A stretch of DNA of 64,000 bases, from NCBI RefSeq assembly GCF_947242115.1, contig NC_074720.1, forward strand, positions 31,064,145-31,128,144. The letters are read 5' to 3'. This DNA is from Biomphalaria glabrata (taxonomy: Eukaryota > Mollusca > Gastropoda > Planorbidae). The notes under the pieces were generated by a model, which made no database searches, was not told the origin of the DNA, and saw nothing but the letters and a program-made list of their open reading frames with translations. This document shows positions 48,801-56,400 of the stretch, one piece after another. Both the position numbers and the translations under genes were made by a program. Position 1 is the first letter of the stretch; each line of letters begins with the position of its first letter.

Positions 48801-50898
48801 CTAATGAACTACTTACGACTATATTGTTACTTGTCTGATTGCTTTGCTGCCCATAATATCCAGGGTAACCGCCAGCTGGTGGATAGCCGGCTTGTGGAGG
48901 TGGATAGCCGGCCTGTGGAGGTGGATAGCCGGCCTGTGGAGGTGGATAGCCGGCCTGTGGAGGTGGATATCCGGCCTGTTGTGGAGGATATCCAACTTGG
49001 GCTTGTGGGTAGCCCCCTTGGGCTGGTGGGTATCCTTGCTGAGGATATCCCTGTTCATCGGGAGTAGCTTGATCGTATGATGGTGGAACTGTGATTTAAA
49101 CATGATAGGTATTAATAATATCCAAAATGAATATGAGATAAAGGCCCTATATTAGCTCTTAAACTGTTTTGTTTTAGGGGGGGGGGATGGGAAACATTGG
49201 GGTTCAGAAGAGGAGTGTACTGCCCCTTGACCTTTTAGGGGACACAAATTTCATTCCTATCCTCCCGCCTTTTTTCCCTGAATAGTAGGAAACTAATTAA
49301 GATCCGAATTCAATAGTAATGATATTACTCGTCATAGGTTTTAATGAACTGAATAGAAAATAGGCCAATGAGACTTCACGTGATGGATGAAGTGGATTTT
49401 GTGAGTCCAAACTTTAACGTCAATTGGAGATGTGAGGGATAATTAAAGAAAGAAAATAATTACAATATGAAGGCTTTTTATTATTGGTGGTAGCTTGGCG
49501 AATCTACTGATTTTCATCTCTGGCTGATAGCTATAAAATGCTGCAAATACATCTCTCTCTGGTGTATCCAGTTTACAGAATATGCGAAGTGTTAAGAAAG
49601 TATGTATTTAGTGTATACACTATTTATTTTATCACTTCGGAATACAATTTATAAGGTCTTTGTTGGAAGTAGTAGAGTTTCTCTCTATAGCATGTACACT
49701 GTTGAGTGAGTTTTTAATAACTGAGTAGTGTCAAGACTTACGTGGACCGCCAGCGAAAATTGTCTGCCTGAAATGCGGGAAAATATGTAGGTCGCACCTG
49801 GGTTCGCGTAGTCATATGAAACACTGCACTCATTCTTAATCTTCGGAATCGAAGACATTGTAATCACAGAGTCAAGACCAGTGGTTAATGCAGGCCAGAA
49901 CAGCTATTGGCCTCCTCTGACCACAAGGTGGTCAATGCACAGGACGGTGCTCAGGCTTACCATAAGGAATAGCTCATCTTAAGATATTTATTGGGCAACA
50001 GTGTCCATGACATTGGCTTATTCTATCTATCTATGTCAAAATCTTCCCCAATTGTTCTTTATTCAATTCATACGCTTTCTTGAGTTTATCTTAAATCACA
50101 CTACATGTAACCAAATCACTCTCTCTTCTTAGTCGTTAGGTTATAGTATTTTGTTGTTCAGAATGTTCGACCGGATTTTAACATCAAACTATAACAAGAA
50201 AAATTTTTAAAAATAAAATTTAAAAAAAGAGTATCTGAAGGGAATAGCTCTACATTTATAGCAATACCTCTCAATACTATAAGATTTATTTCCCCTTTTG
50301 ATATTAAACAAAATTTAATAATTATCACTATTTAATTAAATACTTCATTAGTTTTTTTTTTGTTATTGATTCATGTGTTGTCTAACACAATAAATAATTG
50401 TGCCGATTTTGAGCTTGATCCGAGGTGTGGGAGAACTAACGTGTTCAAATCTGTATCAGACAGACGGAGTGAGTTGTTAATAAGCTTTGTATAAGAGAAG
50501 ATTACTGCGTTTAACATTTATGATGAAAATATTTCTCCCCCTTCCCAAAAAAAAAGGCCTTTTAGTAATAAGACGTTTTTGTTTGGGAGGAAGGGAAGAG
50601 GAGGTGCATTTCCGGTTCAGTCTCAAAAGTCCTGCAGTGTTTGTTCATTGATGTGAATAGGCGTTCTGATCTTGCGCAACCGACGTGGGGGAAATCTGTG
50701 ACGTACGCAAATATGGTAGTAGGCCTTTAGTTAAACATGAACTAGCATGAGTAGAGACGTATTAAAGAGAGAGAGGGGGAGAAGAAGAACAAAGGAATAC
50801 AGAACAAATAGTAGAGTTCATTTTATTAAAAAGAGCTTCAACTTTCTTTTCTGAACTTTATCTCTCTCTCTCTTTCTTTCTCTCTCTCTCTCTGTGTG

Positions 50899-50940
<42 letters not shown>

Positions 50941-53404
50941 ATATATATATATATATATATATAATATGTCTGGCTGTCTCTCTTGATATATATAGTATGT
51001 GTGTGTGTGTGTGTGTGTGTGTACGCTTAATACTCCGTTCTTTATATCTTTTTACCTGACTGTATCTTCTTACTTACTTTGGCTTACTTAGGGTTACTTA
51101 GGGTTACTTAGGGTTACTTCAAGATAGAACATAAGTATGTCCTATCCATGTGGCACTATAGTCGTGCATGTCAGTTAGAGACTTAAAGTCTTCTGTGTCA
51201 GTTGTTTACCTGGCGTACACAGGCAAGCCGTTCCATACTCTAGTAGCACTAGGGATAAAGAACTTATACAATTAATAAAAGCTTTTTTTAAAGTATTTTT
51301 TTCTCTGTTCATTTCTCAGTCCTAGAGTTTCTCTTCTGTTCTAAACTCTTCTCCCCCAAATAGTTTAGCCAGTGTTTCTCAAACTATTTACGTTTACCAA
51401 ACCGAGCAATGGTTCTAAGTTTTATCATTGGGCCGGGGGATATTAGGTTAGGAGAGAAGCCAAACAACCCCCCCCCCCCCCGGGGTCGAGGAGGGGATGG
51501 GGTGGTGAAGTAGGAACACATTGCAGTGATTGCACTGGCAGGGGTGGAAGAAAGTCCCGACAATCATGTTACTACCCACACACCGTTCCCCACGGGGCCA
51601 TTTTATTACTGACACTCGCAGGGCTGTTGTTGTACAGAAAAAGAACACTCTGTGTTCTCAACCTCAGGCCTCACTCGAGCGTCTTACGATACGGGCCATC
51701 TGTAATAGGCATGAACCAAATTGCATCTACTTGGATCCTGACCAGTAATCCAAACGGGCTGATGGAGATTCCATGGGCACAAGAGTTCCCAGAATGTTTG
51801 ACTCAAATTGCTAAGAAGAAAAGGTTACCATTTTAAGATCACTGATCAACGCAGAAAAAAAAAAGCGCCAAAAGTGTATACAGAATGTTATACAAAACAA
51901 AGACTGTCTGACTTTAAGACTATCTGACTTTAAGACTGTCTGACTTTAAGACTAGCTGACTTTACTAAGAAGTTATACAACTAATCGATACAGTCGAGGA
52001 AAAAACTTTCTTTTTTTGAAAGACAGAAACACTCAACAATCACCTTTCAGTGTTTCCCAAAGTGGAGTGCGCGTACCCCCAGAGGAAATGAAGGACATTG
52101 GAGGGGGTACACGCTGCACCTCATTAACTATGCTGATTTTTTTTTTTTAATTCCCATTTATAATGTTCTGTTAATTAATTAAAATAAATTACATATAAGT
52201 TATAATTTACACTTTTAATATTATTCTATTTTATATTTATACAGACTCTTAACCGGTGTTATTATACATCTTAAAAATAAATTTGATATGGATCGGGAAA
52301 TAAATACTGATGTTTATCAAGGTCAATAAAATTTTTATTTTATTTTACCATGGTTTATGAACTTTAGAAATACATAAGTGAATCCCTCCAACTGAATACT
52401 TCATTGTCAAAGATTTTTAGAGTTTTTGATGTATCAAATTGCATTTTTTCTTCTTATTTTTTAATGCAGTGTTTATTTCACTCTTTGACAAATAGCTAAT
52501 ATTAGTTCTGACAGAAGTTGCAATACTTCAAACAAACAATGCTCTCGTTTATTTATTTTATTTTAATTTTTTTTTTTGTTTTAAAGATGTTTAGGTTCGA
52601 ACTACAGAACATTTGTTACGCGTCTCAAGATATACGTTTTATTTGTGTGATTTAAAATGGTTTGTAACGTCACGCATTTTAACTCTCTCCTTTCTGAAAT
52701 ACATCTTGGCATCAGGAACTTTATATTTCTGAGAATTTACTTTACAATATTTGTAGAAAAAGAAAAAAAGGAACAAGACTGTTAGACGTGGAACAGGAGC
52801 TCATATTAAAATGAACAACCCGGGAACCACATTATATGATCTGTCATCTCAGCACATAGATACAATAACATGGAAGGGGGAGGGGACGAGGGGGTACTCA
52901 GCGTTACAGAAATTATAAAAGGGGTAGACATATGCCAAAAGTTTGAGAAACACTGCCTTTGTCTGTTGGACCATTAAGGCACGACGCAAGATCTGTTGAC
53001 CGTCTTTCTCCATTCCTCGCTGTCTTTTGCCTTGGATAGAACCTTTTTCGATGGCAGTCCCGTCCATTCTTTTATGTTGCCCTCCCATCGCTTTCTCTAT
53101 CTGCCTCTTCTTTTTTCCCTGGTACTTTTCCGTGAAGGAAGGTCTTTGCGAGCCCCGAAGACCTCGTAATATGGCCACTTAACTATAGTTCGTTCATATT
53201 TCATGAGTTATTGATTGAAACTGAGGATCGAGTTACGTAGATCTCAGGCGTGATACCACTGTAGACAGTCTATACTAGTGTTTTTCTTGTCAAAAGGAAG
53301 GAAGAAACGAATGCTTTGCTGGCCATACGGTGTTAATTAATCTATATTGATAAGTTATACATCGTAAAAATTCAATGAGCGTACACTATGTCATGTTAAC
53401 TTTT

Positions 53405-53444
<40 letters not shown>

Positions 53445-56400
53445 GCTGATATATAGATATAGACACATAAAAATAGGCATAAACAGACATGCACACATAT
53501 ACACACATTGCGACACGCACACATATACACATAGCAACACACACTGAGACATACACAGAGACATACACACAGACAAATACACACAGACTCACACACACAC
53601 ACATACGTCTAAATGTATTCGTCTTGCTGATCTTAAAAAGGGTGTTATGTTTAGATTTTAAAAGTAAAAAAAAAATAGTATTGTAGGCTTATATCCTTTA
53701 TTATTTCCTGCATGCTGTTATAAACTATTCACCTTTTGCATGTTAATTTATTCTGTGAATCTGTTGCATACTAATCTATTCTGTGAATCTGTTACATGTT
53801 AATCTATTCTGTGAATCTGTTACATACTAATCTATTCTGTGAATCTGTTACATGCTAATCTATTCTGTGAATCTGTTACATGCTAATCTATTCTGTGAAT
53901 CTGTTACATACTTATCTATTCTGTGAATCTGTTACATGCTAATCTATTCTGTGAATCTGTTACATACTTATCTATTCTGTGAATCTGTTACATGCTAATC
54001 TTTTCTGTGAATCTGTTACATGCTAATCTATTCTGTGAATCTGTTACATACTTATCTATTCTGTGAATCTGTTACATACTAATCTATTCTGTGAATCTGT
54101 TACATGCTAATCTATTCTGTGAATCTGTTACATGCTAATCTATTCTGTGAATCTGTTACATGCTAATCTATTCTGTGAATCTGTTACATACTAATCTATT
54201 CTGTGAATCTGTTACATGCTAATCTATTCTGTGAATCTGTTACATACTAATCTATTCTGTGAATCTGTTACATACTAATCTATTCTGTGAATCTGTTACA
54301 TGCTAATCTATTCTGTGAATCTGTTACATACTAATCTATTCTGTGAATCTGTTACATGCTAATCTATTCTCTGAATCTGTTACATGCTAATCTATTCTGT
54401 GAATCTGTTGCATACTAATCTATTCTGTGAATCTGTTACATGCTAATCTATTCTGTGAATCTGTTACATACTAATCTATTCTGTGAATCTGTTACATGCT
54501 AATCTATTCTGTGAATCTGTTACATGCTAATCTATTCTGTGAATCTGTTGCATACTAATCTATTCTGTGAATCTGTTACATGCTAATCTATTCTGTGAAT
54601 CTGTTACATACTTATTTATTCTGTGAATCTGTTACATGCTAATATATTCTGTGAATCTGTTACATACTAATCTATTCTGTGAATCTGTTACATACTAATC
54701 TATTCTGTAAATCTGTTACATACTAATCTATTCTGTGAATCTGTTACATGCTAATCTATTCTGTGAATCTGTTACATACTAATCTATTCTGTGAATCTGT
54801 TACATACTAATCTATTCTGTAAATCTGTTACATACTAATCTGTTCTGTGAATCTGTTACATGCTAATCTATTCTGTGAATCTGTTACATACTAATCTATT
54901 CTGTGAATCTGTTACATACTAATCTATTCTGTAAATCTGTTACATACTAATATATTCTGTGAATCTGTTACATACTAATCTATTCTGTGAATCTGTTACA
55001 TGCTAATCTATTCTGTGAATCTGTTACATGCTAATCTATTCTGTGAATCTGTTACATACTAATCTATTCTGTGAATCTGTTACATGCTAATCTACTCTGT
55101 GAATCTGTTACATGCTAATCTATTCTGTGAATCTGTTACATACTAATCTATTCTGTAAATCTGTTACATACTAATCTATTCTGTGAATCTGTTACATACT
55201 AATCTATTCTGTAAATCTGTTACATACTAATCTATTCTGTGAATCTGTTACATGCTAATCTATTCTGTGAATCTGTTACATACTAATCTATTCTGTGAAT
55301 CTGTTACATACTAATCTATTCTGTGAATCTGTTACATACTAATCTATTCTGTGAATCTGTTACATGCTAATCTATTCTGTGAATCTGTTACATGCTAATC
55401 TATTCTGTGAATCTGTTACATACTAATCTATTCTGTGAATCTGTTACATACTAATCTATTCTGTGAATCTGTTACATACTAATCTATTCTGTGAATCTGT
55501 TACATACTAATCTATTCTGTGAATCTGTTACATACTAATCTATTCTGTGAATCTGTTACATACTAATCTATTCTGTGAATCTGTTACATGCTAATCTATT
55601 CTGTGAATCTGTTACATACAAATCTATTCTGTGAATCTGTTACATGCTAATCTATTCTGTGAATCTGTTACATACTAATCTATTCTGTGAATCTGTTACA
55701 TGCTAATCTATTCTGTGAATCTGTTACATACTAATCTATTCTGTGAATCTGTTACATGCTAATCTATTCTGTGAATCTGTTACATGCTAATCTATTCTGT
55801 GAATCTGTTACATGCTAATCTATTCTGTGAATCTGTTACATACTAATCTATTCTGTGAATCTGTTACATACTAATCTATTCTGTGAATCTGTTACATACT
55901 AATCTATTCTGTGAATCTGTTACATACTAATCTATTCTGTGAATCTGTTACATACTAATCTATTCTGTGAATCTGTTACATACTAATCTATTCTGTGAAT
56001 CTGTTACATACAAATCTATTCTGTGAATCTGTTACATACTAATCTATTCTGTGAATCTGTTACATGCTAATCTATTCTGTGAATCTGTTACATGCTAATC
56101 TATTCTGTGAATCTGTTACATACTAATCTATTCTGTGAATCTGTTACATACTAATCTATTCTGTGAATCTGTTACATACTAATCTATTCTGTGAATCTGT
56201 TACATACTAATCTATTCTGTGAATCTGTTACATACTAATCTATTCTGTGAATCTGTTACATACTAATCTATTCTGTGAATCTGTTACATACTAATCTATT
56301 CTGTGAATCTGTTACATGCTAATCTATTCTGTGAATCTGTTACATACTAATCTATTCTGTGAATCTGTTACATGCTAATCTATTCTGTGAATCTGTTACA

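Noticed and set aside
48804-49080. Plus-strand ORFs with VDSRPVE or WIAGLWR repeats
   Set aside because: They are shadows of the minus-strand GYPPPQA exon of gene C.
49685-49867. Start exon of gene C ending at gtaagt near 49737
   Set aside because: The ATG-bearing frame ends in phase 0, not the phase 1 needed, and the sequence is the antisense of a LINE zinc-finger end. The exon at 58632 fits phase and N-terminal similarity.
51081-51120. Interstitial telomere (TTAGGG)n
   Set aside because: Only three copies of a 10-bp ttacttaggg unit; the hexamer itself is not in tandem.
52849-53178. Novel 109-residue basic protein
   Set aside because: Alternate frame of a LINE C-terminus (EWTGLPSKK...EEWRKTV) on the minus strand.
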